Below are positions 11,470-24,700 of a stretch of DNA of 64,000 nt, in pieces (the stretch's first letter is position 1; each line of letters opens with the position of its first letter). Source of the DNA: Rhabditoides inermis (taxonomy: Eukaryota; Nematoda; Chromadorea; Rhabditida; Rhabditidae); NCBI GenBank assembly GCA_963966185.1, contig CAWZYM010000260.1, positions 273,001-337,000 on the forward strand, given 5' to 3'. A program made the position numbers and the translations under genes. The notes beneath the pieces are model-generated. The model was not told the DNA's origin, searched no databases, and saw only the letters and a list, made by a program, of their open reading frames with translations.

Positions 11470-14400
11470 ATGCTGCGAGTGGCGTACAGCAACGTGACGC
11501 TGTGCACCAACCACTTCACCATCGCGCACATGCACCGCCTGCCGTTCGTCACCCTACCCCTCCACTTCTACGCCTGGTTCGTCGTCCTCCGCCGCTCGCC
11601 GCCCACCATGAAGCACTTCCGCCGCCATCTCATCAACCATCAGGTGCGTTCGCCACGAGCGCACAAAGGGGCCGTCAGTCTCTTTAGAAACATAATCGAA
11701 GTGTTTCAAAGGGATAGCAACTCTGGTAATTAATGACGCAGTGTTAACGCAAATTTTGAACTACACACCGTTTACGCAATTTTGACGCACCCCATTTTGC
11801 GTTAGAATGCGAGAAAATGCGTTAGGAATGCGAGTGATTGTGTCAACGCAAATTTCAAACAACGCATTTTTCACGCAACTATCACGCACCCCGTGTTGCG
11901 TTGGAGTGCGAGAAAGTGCGTTACCAATGCGAGCGATTGTGTCAACGGAAATAGGAGATTTAAAATTATAATTCAAACGACACATTTTGTCGTATTTTTA
12001 ACCGCTATCAGTTATAAATCAAAAAAGTTTTTATAAAAAGGTCAAAAAAATCGAAAAAAGTTATACCAAAAGAATTTTTGATCATCTCGCATGTTCATGG
12101 GAAAAGAATTGCGCAATGAAATAAACAGCTGATGCCTCACAAAACTACGCCTACAAAAGTTATCTCTCCCTCTCTCTCCCCTCTCTGCCCCCTTCTTCCC
12201 CTCTCTCCCCCCTCTCTCCCCCCTCTCCCTCATTCTCTCTCCCCCTCTCCCCCATTCTCTCTCTCCCTCTCTATCTCCCCCTCTCTCTCCCCTCCCTCTC
12301 TCCTATCTCTCTCTTTTTATCTCTCCCCATCTCTCCCCCTCTCTCCCCTCCCTCTCTCTCCCCTCTCTCTCCCCTCTCCCCCCTCTCTCCCCCCTCTCCC
12401 TCATTATCTCTCCCCCTCTCCCCCATTCTCTCTCTCCCTCTCTATCTCCCCCTCTCTCTCCCCTCCCTCTCTCCTATCTCTCTCTTTTTCTCTCTCCCCA
12501 TCTCTCCCCCTCTCTCCCCTCCCTCTCTCTCCCCCTCTCTCTCCCCCTCTCTCGCCCCTCTCTCTCACTCCTTCCTCTTTCTCCCCCTCTCTCTCCCTTC
12601 TCTGCCCCCCTTTTCCCCTCTCTCCCCTCTCTCCCCCCTCTCCCTCATTCTCTCTCCCCCTCCCCCCCATTCTCTCTCCCCCCTCTCTCCCCCCTCTCTC
12701 TCCCCTCCCTCTCTCCTATCTCTCTTTTTCTCTCTCGATATCTCTCTCCCTCTCTCTCCCCCCTCTCTCCCCTCCCTCTCTCTCTCCCCTCTTCCCCTCC
12801 CTCTCTCTCTCCTTCCTCTCTCTCCCCCTCTCTCTCCCCTCTCTCCCCCGTATCTCTCCCTCTTTCTCTCTTTCTCTCTCCCCATCTTTTCTCCTCGCTC
12901 TCCCCCTCTCTCTCCTCCCTCTCTCTCCCCTCTCTCCCCCGTATCTCTCCCTCTTTCTCTCTTTCTCTCTCCCCATCTTTTCTCCTCGCTCTCCCCCTCT
13001 CTCTCCTCCCTCTCTCTCCCCCTCTTCCCCCCTCTCCCCCCTCTCTCTCCCCTTCCTCTCTCTCGCCCCCCTCTCCCCCCTCTCTCTCCCCCTTTCTCTC
13101 TTTTTCTCTCTCCCCATCTCTCCCCCTCTCTCTCTCCTCCCCCTCTCTCCCTCTTTCTCTCCCCTCCTCCCTCCCCCCTCTCTCTCCCCCTCTCTCTCCC
13201 TTTTGCGTGTTTTTGTTAATTGTTTGAAACGTAAACTCCGGACCATATCGTGTTCAATTCATTTTGCCGCTTAAACAAAATGTACGATCGTCTAAAATGT
13301 ACTCAAATGTAATCTAAAATGTAAAATGTACGAAACACTGCGGTCTATTCACGACGTTGCGAAAAAAAATACAATACGCACATTTTATTACGGTTACCGA
13401 CTGTTCGTCAACACTCTGCGTAGCAGAAAAAAAAACTCATTCACAGCGCCGCCCGCCCGAAGTTCCGCTCATCTCACTGTTTTGTTAGTATTTTACTTTG
13501 TTGTATTTTACTTTGTTTGTGTGGAATTTTCGTTGGCACGTGCATCACTTCGTATCGCGTTTTTATGCGAACACTTTCTCCGTTGCAGGTTGCCGTGCGC
13601 GAATCAACTGACTGAATTTTCTTGAATACAGCGTAGCGATGAGGTGAGTACAAGTTTTTTCATTGTTGTACATGCTTGGAAACGTATATCACTGTATTTA
13701 AATGTAAATGATGTCATTCAGTTCGATTCTGTCTCGAGGACAACGATATGGGCGTCGCTAGTCGTGTTTTCCTCGTGAAGGTACGCTTCTTTGTGTACAT
13801 TTAGGATATTTCGTGTACCATTATCGTTATTAAATAATTGTTTATCGCGAATACACTCAGGTGCCGACTCTGAACGTGCGTTGTCGGCAGGAGGCGACTC
13901 GGACTGTCACACCCGGCAATCCCGATGCCGGCCGCCGGCATTCACCTGCAGCTACGCGCCGGACACATGTACGACGACTACTCGCAGGTACGACTACTAC
14001 ACTGCAGCCAGTGCTGTGTTTCTCTTCCCGTCTGCACATCGCTCATGTTTTATTATGTGTGTCCTGGAAATTTTCAAACTGATTCGCCTGCAAGATGTCG
14101 TTGTACAAAATGTTTTTTTTAATGTGAGACAAGTTCTACATTTACAGACCCGTCCCTACCGGCAAGGACTCCTGCAAGGAGCTCCTCTCTCTTCGAGGCC
14201 ATCGGCGCAACAAGTACTGGATTATCGTCGCGTCTGCCGGACAGCCTAAGGTATTTTATTTGTACTTGTGCAAACCGTCACTCATCGACCCGTTCCGCGG
14301 AACTATGTGTTTTTATGGTTATGTGTTAGGTGCTGGCGGAGTTGGCGCGTCGTCGCTGCGGGCGCGTGCTGCCGATGGACGACCACCGGGTCAAGTGAAG

Positions 14401-14606
14401 CCGTGTTTCCTCAACCAGTTCATCTGCCTCTTCGGAGAGGACGTCATAGAAAAGTGAGAACGCTTAGTAGTGCTACTATTAGTTCGTGATTTTCTTGGAT
14501 CCCGATGATTCCCCGTACTATTTAGGCGCGAGCTTCCGTTGCTGTCGACAATGAGCGAAGACGAGGAGGCACAAGTGCTGGAGGAAGAGTAAGAACACTG
14601 GTGGGT

Positions 14607-14674
<68 letters not shown>

Positions 14675-17600
14675 GAGTGTATGGATAAGAGGGTCCTGTG
14701 ATGGGTGTTGCAAATCAGCAGGAGCGCTACTCGACGGCGTGACACCATCGCCTCTTTCAAGCAGGATTATGCGTTATTGATTAGCGATTCTGCGTTATTG
14801 ATTTTGCTTGTATCGATTGAATTTGTTATTCAATAAAATTCAATTTAAAGTTGTGTTTGTTTTGTTTATTGGAGATTTTAATTGTATTGTAATATCTACA
14901 AAATGGATTCTTTAAATTTGCATAACGTTTAAAGTTGTTTCTGGAACAACGCAATTTCTCGCTATATTCAATGCGTCAACGCGTTTACTACTCAGGTAAT
15001 TTCTCACGCTGTGTGCACAAAAACAGCCAGTGGTACGTATGTGATGTGTGCGTGAGGTGGGCCCACGCATAATGAACGCGCGTGAAGCATGTGCGCGGGA
15101 TGGACTGTGCTTTTCAGGGCTCACGCAAATCTGACATGCGTCAAGATAAAATGTGACGCAAAACAAAGGACGTTCTTTTTATGATAGATAAAAATGTTCG
15201 TACTAAGAGCTGCGTAAAATCCTACAATTTAAATTGTCTTTTTTGTTTGTTTTTGTTTTTTTGTTATTGTCTGTGTGTATGTAGTAATATAACTATATGT
15301 ATAGCTACATAGATATGGCTAGGCGAGGTGATGTTGGGCGTTTATTGGGCCGTAATCGGCGTGTTGCTCAAGGCGCTAACCTCCAAGCAGGAGTTGTTGG
15401 GTAGGTCACATATCCAATTAGGTTCTTGACAAACATTGCCTCAGAGCTCCGCCCGCAATCCCCATCGGAGGAGTGGTGCAGGGAGCGGCCGGAGGAGCCA
15501 ATCAGGCTGGGTGAGTATTTATGCAAATTATATTGTTTTGTATGTGTCACGTCTTTCGTCTCAGAGCTCCGCCCGCAATCCCCATCGGAGGAGTGGTGCA
15601 GGGAGCTGCCGGAGGAGCCAATCAGGCTGGGTGAGTATTTATGCAAATTATATTGTTTTGTATGTGTCACGTCTTTCGTCTCAGAGCTCCGCCCGCAGTC
15701 CCCATCGGAGGAGTGGTGCAGGGAGCTGCCGGAGGAGCCAATCAGGCTGGGTGAGTATTTATGCAAATTATATTGTTTTGTATGTGTCACGTCTTTCGTC
15801 TCAGAGCTCCGCCCGCAATCGCCATCGGAGGAGTGGTGCAGGGAGCTGCCAGAGGAGCCAATCAGGCTGGGTGAGTATTTATGCAAATTATATTGTTTTG
15901 TATGTGTCACGTCTTTCGTCTCAGAGCTCCGCCCGCAATCCCCATCGGAGGAGTGGTGCAGGGAGCTGCCGGAGGAGCCAATCAGGCTGGGTGAGTATTT
16001 ATGCAAATTATATTGTTTTGTATGTGTCACGTCTTTCGTCTCAGAGCTCCGCCCGCAATCCCCATCGGAGGAGTGGTGCAGGGAGCTGCCAGAGGAGCCA
16101 ATCAGGCTGGGTGAGTATTTATGCAAATTATATTGACTGTTACCATTTCAGGGTATTGACTATTTTATCGATCGTTCCTTCCGATGTGCTGAAGCTTTTA
16201 TGCAAACACATCCAGGAAGGTACAACTCGAGAGGAGTTAATGCGTGAGTATGCGTTGTACCACAACATTTCTCGGTCGGGCCTGAGGTGAGTGCGAATAC
16301 TTTCTGGATGAATCTGATGGTTCATTTCAGGTTTTCTGCACGAGAGGAACTTGACTTTTTATACGATCTCAAGTCGAAGGCAGATGTTCGCGTACAGTAT
16401 TATTGTGCACTATGTATTACTGAACTCAACAATAGCATTTCCAACTGTCCCCTATCCACATGCAACAATCACAGGTGGTGTCATTGAGAAACTTGTTGCG
16501 CGGGCCCGACTTCAAAAAAGTATCCTTTCCAGTGGAGTCGTTCGTCAAGTGAAAGGTAGCGCGCCAGTCGAGGTCGTTTCGGGTTGTATACGAGATCAGC
16601 TGGTTCGAGTGATCCAATCAAACCTGGAGGTTGGTGGCCTGTCTTGTTCAAAACAAATAATTTCTGATTAGGACATTCTCGCTGTTCACGGAAGAGTTCA
16701 TCAAGCAGTACAAGGCGGTCCAGATATTCTGAGTAGAGAAGATGTGCGCTTCTTCGAAAGATTTCGAGAGAGTTAGTAGTCACTGCTGTGTTTAAACTAC
16801 TGTTTTTTTTTAGAAATGGAGAATGAGATATCGTTCAATGCTGGGCAAATCACTGTTCAGCTAGACATCAATATTGACGGGGTGCGATTCCGAGGGTTGC
16901 AGAAGTCAGTGAGCAAAATCTCATTCATGTATGATATGTTTTTTTTAGAAATCGACAAGTTTATCCAGTCTATGTAACCATTCGCGACATTCAACCTGGA
17001 AAACGATTCAAGGATAGAAACGTTATTCTGCCGGCCACTGTGACATCCGCCGATGAACCTGACTCGCGTGTATGGTATATATGGTTATATAAGATCATTT
17101 ACTCATCCTATTTCAGGTCGCACGCCTTGTCTGCACTGTTCGCTTTGGTTGATTCCACAAATCACGTCCCCCTTCGAATCACTCTCGTGTCGGGTCAACC
17201 TCTCGACGTGACACTCGTCGTCACTTCATCTACACTCGATCTGAAGGTGTGTAATGAGCAATAATGTTTCTGAATCAGTTTTCGCTTACAGGAAGTTTGG
17301 AATCAGTTCCGGATGCCAGCGAATGGCTACCACTGCTGTCCCTACTGCACGCAGAAAGGAGAGATTCCAGTCGGCGGCAAGAAAGTAAAGTACACCGACG
17401 TTGATTGCCCGAGGCGAGAGGTAGGGTAATTACAAGTAATTCGTTAATTGTTCATTGATCAGATCGGATCACCCTACTGCCCCCGAGATGCAGCAGCACG
17501 TGCCACTCCACACCGTCCCATCTACGGAATCGAAGGCGAGATATTTTCAAAAGTGAAATCACTCTGTTGTGACAGGTCCTTCCTTCCTGGGAGCGCACCT

Positions 17601-20600
17601 GGATGTGGTGGATGTTTCTGGTGATGCTCTTCACGTTGTGGACCACGGTGTTCTGCGCGACTTTCTCACAGGTTTTATTGTGTTTCACTTTATCTCACCT
17701 TCACTTTCAAATTTTTGAAGCGTTCGGTAATGGATGGAGGTGTGCAGATCTTCTGTGTTCGGACAGCTTTCAAGACTGTCTTCGCAAGACTATCAAGGAG
17801 CTGCGTCGTGTAGGTGATGGACGTCCGATCCCGGAGGACCCTTTCTCACCTGGTACACTGACAGGGCATGAAACGCGTGAGGTTTGCGTTACTGAAAATA
17901 TTGTTAAACATGTCTCATTGTTGTAGTCGGCTCTTCTTGTCATTTTTTTGGGCGTGGTTGAGAGGGAATGGTCTGCCGATTTATGCATCAACTTCCTTGC
18001 AATGGCACTGTGTCTTCGAGAGCTGCACACCTTCCAGCTGGATGCTGAGGTAGAAAATTGTTTGGTAATATGTTCTTACCGCACTATATTTTGAAGACGT
18101 GCGACGATGTTTCTCGAATAATGAAGCGACTGCATTCTACGATTCTACATCTAACTTCTCCTGCCTTTGCAACCATCAAGTTTCACGTAAGTAAATGTTT
18201 TGATCGTATAAGGGTATAAGTGTATCTTTTAGATTCTATTTGAACACTACGGCCAGGATCTGCTTGAAAAGGGCAGCTGTTACGAAACTTCCACTGCTGG
18301 TTACGAGAGGGTTCACAAGTCTATGCGAAACACTGTCGGAAATTACAATTGTCGTGGTTGTGCGAAGGAGGCATTTGAGAAGTGAGCTATTTCAGATTAC
18401 TAATCTGAGAATTTTAATGTTTCAGCCATAGGCTAGTGGCAGAAATTAGCGAAGAAGTGGATCGGCGTGTTCGGAATGGAGAGGGCTCGCTGATGGGCTT
18501 GCTGAAAGATCTGAAACCGTCGGCAGCTGAGCGGTATGCTCGCGGCAGCCTGCACGTCGTGTCATCTGATTGCAAGGTGGGTTATTGACCACGTGAGGAT
18601 TTATTTATGGTAACTCAGGTGTCACTACGTGATCGTGTCCCGCCTCATCATCCTCACCCGGAGACAAATGCTGCAGGACAACTACTGCGAGGAGAAAGCT
18701 GTACAATGTTCTTGTGGGTTCTTAGAAGACATTTCAAAGTTTTTTTTTTTAAATTCAGTTCGAGAATAATGTGTGGAGGGTGCGCATATACGGCGATGAA
18801 CGTGTGGCGCGAAAACAGAGTGAATCAGGGAGAGACAGTCGTTTTCCTGCAACAAGACGGCTCAGTGGGTTACGGTGTCTGTCTTCTGTTCGGTGTGACC
18901 AACAACACATGCTATGCTGCGATCAAAGAAAAGACTGTAAGTGATCCGTATGATTCTCTATACTCTCACATCTCAAACGAATTCGATGATATCAAGACCT
19001 TCGTTCTTGCGTACAATAATCATTTTGTTAAATACGTTGCCGATATTCCTAACATTGTGACGGTTCCCACTCATCGTATTATCGGAAAGTATCTTGTTGT
19101 GAAGTTCAAAGATGTTGTATATTTTATGAACCATACCAGGCGTCCCTATCCTGAATAATGACTTTGAGATGTTGAGTCAATGTGATATGTATATAAACAA
19201 TTTACTTGTACATGTTCCATACTGTTTGTGGTTCAAAGTGATCGGTTTGTTTCCGAAACAACTTATCTGTTTTTATATATTTACATATATGTGTGTGTGA
19301 AATGTTTTCTTAACATATGTATTTACGGTCAGTTGGGAGAAGGGATGGATTCAATTTCATCTCACTCTCCGTTCGCTTTACACGGCTCGATACAGGGGTC
19401 GGTTGAAATATAGAGACGCCGGCGCAGCTGACCTACAGTATACCCTTGAATTTCAGGCACGAGAATGCCCGCAAAACAAGTGCCACCGAGAGGAGTCGAA
19501 CCCATCGAAACGGGCAGTGCCGATTGAGTGCCAGGCGCGCACACTATCCGCTAGACTATCACTGCCATGAGGAGATCTGGTGAAAAGCAACAGATCAATC
19601 CTCTTACCCAACAATTCGTAGTAGCGCTTGCCTATTCCAGACTACATGAAACATGATGTTATTCCAATAAATAGTGTTTGTTATAATACACATTTTTGAA
19701 AGGTATATTTCTGTAGACAATTTTATCTCGTAGAAGTAACCGAAACAACCGAACAAACAAAAACAAGTAACAATTGTACAGATGGCACAGAGATCATGAC
19801 TTTGAGGTTATACTAATACAACGACCATACAAAGTAGAAAGAGAAAACAATACTTCTCTATGAGGTAGTGGGAGAGGACACGTTTTCACGCAAAGATTGC
19901 TGCAGCTCTGTCACAGCCTCCGAAGACTGCTCCACGCGCTGCTCCACGCGCTGCTCCACGCGCTGCTCCACACGCTGCTCCACGCGCTGCTCCACGCGCT
20001 GCTCCACGCGCTGCTCCATGGAACCCGGATGAGAGGAAGCGGGCACGTTCGACAACTGCACCTGTCACATGACTACATTTATAAATTTTTATACAGTATA
20101 CTCACCTGACTGTGTGGAAGCGGAGCGCTCGTAGCAGTGTCGAGAGCGAATTGCGCGCAGCGCTGTAATAAACATGAATGAAAAAAGTTTGTGCACACTA
20201 AAAAGAAACTATCACTCACCTCGAGGTACGCTTCAAAGGCGGTCAGCACGAGTTCAGCTTTCTCTCGCTCATCTAGGGTGCCTGCTAGAATGCCGGTTGC
20301 AGTTGACGAAGTCGTGAACACGGCCGCGCCCGGGACAGACGCGTGTATCTGAGCAGTTTTTTTACATACAAAGAACAAAAATAGAAATACTCACGTGCTC
20401 GACTATCTTGCCCGACTCAGCCCAGGCTCTGAGACGAGGCAGCTCCACAACCTTACAGCAATTCCAGACCGTAGTCTTCCACTGTTCCAGAGCACGGGAA
20501 CCAGCCGATGCGTCTTTGCCCTAAAAGAATATCTACAATGGTGAGAGATACAGACAACAACATCCTGAGATAAGAACCTTATAAAACATTAAAACACTGT

Positions 20601-21665
20601 AATAATCGAATAAAATAAATCATGCTTACCTGTACAGTGATCGACCAATTGCCTTCTCCTTCTTCTGCGTACCCGACAACCGAGAGATTGTTGATGCGCA
20701 TGAGGTCGTCGAACCCATTAAAGTTCTAGAAGGGATAACTATCTGGATAATCAAATGATAATGTATTACCCTATCGTATGACAGCAGACGCGCGATGGTC
20801 CAGTCAACCACCAAAGAGAACTGCTGATCTGGCAGGAGCTCTTTCATCTTCTCAGCTACGATGTTTGCGATCTTGTCATCAAACTTGTCCGTCGACGCCT
20901 CTGCCTGCTCCTTCTTCTCCTCATAGCCGTCCGTCTTTCCTTGCGTGCCCTCCTTCTTTCCTTGTCGCTGCCACCACCTGAAATGACGATAGAATATATC
21001 ATACTATTACATACGTATATAGTAATAGATAATCAATAATAAATACAAATAAACTCACTTGTTCTTCTTGAACTTGCTGGTCTGTTTGTTGTACTTTTTC
21101 TGTACCTCCTTCCTCTTCTGCTGGAACTGCCGTCCAGTTTGTTGGGAATCTTGGTGGAGCGCAGGAGGTGGGTAAGGTGGGCAGGCGCCTGGCGGTGGGT
21201 AGTAAGGAACGTAGCCGAACGGACTGGAAACAAATGAATACATATAAATTCTGAAAGTCTCACTCACCTGGGGTAGTTGGAAAGGAGAGGGGGCGGAGGC
21301 GGGTGATGGGCGTATCCGGGAGCAGGAGGAGGCCACATACTAAAATGTAAAATGTAAACATTTTTTTCTAAAAGCATGTTATATGCATATGATAAACAAA
21401 TAACTCCAATGGAGTCCGCTCAGCATAACGGATACGCACACGTTCACAAATAAGTACAAACAATATATAAAAAAGTTTTTATACACACATCATAAACGTA
21501 AATTAACAAATGAATCGGGCGCGGCGCCGATGACTAGCCGATCGATGTCCTGGAGGTGGCCGATGTCCTTAGTGCGACACGCTTGCCCGGCCCTCCGCCA
21601 CCCACCACCACGCTGCTGTCCAATCAGTACCCGCACCTGGAGACGCAATCATACAACTCTCTCTC

Positions 21666-21747
<82 letters not shown>

Positions 21748-24700
21748 CACCCACCCTCCAGCTTGGGCCGTGCCCCGTGGGGCATCTGTCCGGGCAGTCC
21801 GCTGCCCCTCGCCTCCTGCCGTCTGTCCTGCAACCACTTCTCATTCTCATCGTCCTCCGATGCATTGTAGAACTCGGGCTGTTGCTTCGCCTCCTCCTAG
21901 ACAATCAATCAATCCATCAATCCGCCAATCTCCCAACTCCCAACCAACCCATTGGACGATTACTTACTTGACCTCCCGCTTGCAATCCTTGGCCATCTTG
22001 CGGATGGGGTTGTTGCGCTCCTCGTCTCCCTCCGCCCCGCTCTCGCTAGACTCCGCTTCATCCGGCCCCGCCCCCTTCTCCTCATGCTTCTCCTTCTCCA
22101 CCTCGCGAGTTTCGTTGCGAGACTCATCGATACGCACCTGAAAGCATCACAATAACACACTGCCAGGAAAACAATCGACACAACATTGTGAAATAACACA
22201 TTGATAACAGTGATAACACAGTTATAACAGCGTGACTCACCTTCTTCTTGGGAGAAACCTTGAGCTCTTTCTCCTTGACAGCGTGGGAAGAGCTGGGGAT
22301 GGGAGCAGCAGCAGCGGACGCCGCAAGGGGACCGTCTGAACATCTTGTTCCCTCCCTCTTCCCTCTCTCTTCCCCTTCCCCCTTCTCTCCCTCCCTCTCC
22401 CTTCCCTCTCTTCTCTCCCCCCCCCCCTCTTTTTTTTCTCTCTCTCTCTCTCTCCTCCTCCTCCTCCTATCCCACCTTCCCTCATCACTCTCTCTCCCCA
22501 GGGAGTCCCTTCCCTACCCGAGAGTCCCCATCTCGACCAGCACACCGAGCACGCAGCACGCCCCTGCCTGTCGGTCGGTCAAGGCATTCCTGAAAAAAGA
22601 TAGGGATGAGTGAGAGAGTGAGAGAGAGAGAAAGATTAAGAGAGAGTGCTTGAAATACTCACGCATAGTGAGTATGATTCCTACTACGATAAGCTTTTAT
22701 ATTGCACAACCTAGTCATTATCCGGTACGTTTTCGGTTTCCCTTCGATCAAATACTCTCATATTAATTATCAAAGCTCTCAGCCTTGCGGCCCATTGCAT
22801 ATTAACAACACGCAAACAACGAAAGCGAGAATCCTGCGAATTAAAACGTGCATGTAGAGACTCGACAGGTTGCTCAGACAATTGACCCCACATTTTCCAA
22901 CGTCGCATGAATGGAATCACATGACACCGTAAAGCATGAAGTTTTGGAGTACATCTCTGATTGGGTGAGACAGCTTTCAGAGCCTTGAAGAAGTCATCAA
23001 TCGTCTTTTCAAGCGCATCAATGGCAATAACACCAACAGAACCCTTCTTGGTGGCTTTCATGATAAGAGAGGCCAAACGCATTACTTCCTTGAATCCGGT
23101 CACGTAAGCGTCGACTCTGTGATTGGGAACGAAACTCCAAACGGAATTCACGTTCTCTACTTTCAACAGCTTTTTTACATGATTCCCAGTCAATGTCTGG
23201 AAAAAAGCACGCGGGTCAGCACCAATTGCGCGTAAATTGGATTCCAGTTGCTTTACATGGGGACCATCTTGGCGGCTAGCCAAATATTCAGACTCAATAA
23301 TCTGTTGTTGCAGCTCGTCAATCTCCCTCGAAATAATAGGCACATTGCCGCGCTCATCATTAACAGCTCCAGAAAGCCTCTGAATCTCAGATTGCACTGT
23401 ATGAGAAGTGTGACATACTGTTCGACACATCAACCCATGCACATAAGCATCATTCTGCTCGGCCGATGACAACAAACACTCACAAGCATAATGAAACACC
23501 TTTTTACAGATGTCACAGCGCATACTTCCCTTTGCAGTTTTTGTAAACTTTTTAGCAATTTGGTATTGATGGAAACACTCTTTTCCAGCAGCACACGGTT
23601 TCAACCCAGTAGTGCACGTTCCCTTTTCACCGTTCTGAATAGCATTCAAACACTGGAGAGCGATTTCCGCATCTGATATGTAATCATTCGTCTCGACTAG
23701 CAATGTTTGCTTATATTCCAGAGATTCCTTCATCGAACGTATCTTGGTATTAATTTGCTCTTTGAACCTCACAGCTGCATCAACATTAGCTCCCAATGAG
23801 CCCATGTCTAGTTGATACGCTTTGCCATATAAAGCGTTCATAATGATCTCACTTATACCCATCACAGTATGCAACGAGGCGGGAACCACATTATCGATGG
23901 GAATATCAAACAACGGCGGAGCAACAATACTGTTGTTTTCCAAATGGGGTTTAGTGCAATCAGCCGCACACCCGCGGAGCGTACGCTCCGCATACCTCTT
24001 TGCCATTTTATCATCATTCGATACCAGAAACTTCTCATTGCGCAAACAAAACAAACAATCACAAGTGGCAGATGCCCCTTGATGTCCATAACACGCAGAT
24101 TGGAACTTGTAATCACCGACAAGGAACTTGTCGATGTCCAATCTCGTATCACCATTGACTGTCTTGATAGTCACTTCACTCATTCCATTAATGCTGGTGA
24201 TTGTGCGGGAAATCAAATTACTCATGCAATCATAAGTATCATCGTCGTCATATATGCAACAAGGCATCAAGTTATCGACACTATTCGACTTCTCCACATT
24301 TCCAATAAACAAACAAATTTTTGTTGTACCACCACCCTTGTCTCCACAGATCGCCACATGCAAACGCCCATTATATCGACCATCTAATATGAGCTTGCCA
24401 CTGTTGTACAAATCCTGTACACGTGTAGCCAAGTTTCCACCGATATCGCGCATTTCAGCTACTCGCGTCTCTTTGTGTTCAGGATGGTTCGTATGCGCAC
24501 CCTTCACCCATGCCTCTTGGCGAATATCGTACTCGGCACTCTGACACCAATCCTTGCTTAATTGACGTACTGCGTGCGTGGGAGCCAAAACATCCATACC
24601 CAACGACAATAGCAAAGTCTTCATCCTATCTCGCTGATTTCCACTCAATCCGAGGAAATTAGTGAACATCACATCTTCACATGGGGACATTTTCGAAAGA

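Larger units (their letters stand above)
19375..23027. repeat. 3.65-kb direct repeat shared with 1-3646
   Basis: See the entry at 1. In this copy the sequence continues uninterrupted on both sides as part of the 19.9-kb element. Confidence 0.9.

Noticed and set aside
12132..13274. A 380-codon open frame rich in S, P and L
   Set aside because: It is a read-through of the homopyrimidine tract; composition alone keeps it open.
15445..16134. Possible CRISPR-like regular repeat array
   Set aside because: Repeats have no variable spacers, and each unit carries an exon with splice sites; the genome is eukaryotic.
15426..16290. Long open frames of 236-284 codons on both strands
   Set aside because: The 120-bp period is a multiple of three, so every frame without a stop in one unit stays open. 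The splice-site structure explains the region better.
16152..18575. Gene B as a PIAS-type SUMO ligase
   Set aside because: An early helical segment looked SAP-like, but no SP-RING follows and the IDGV/CCPYC/GPSFL pattern points to a transposase-like protein.
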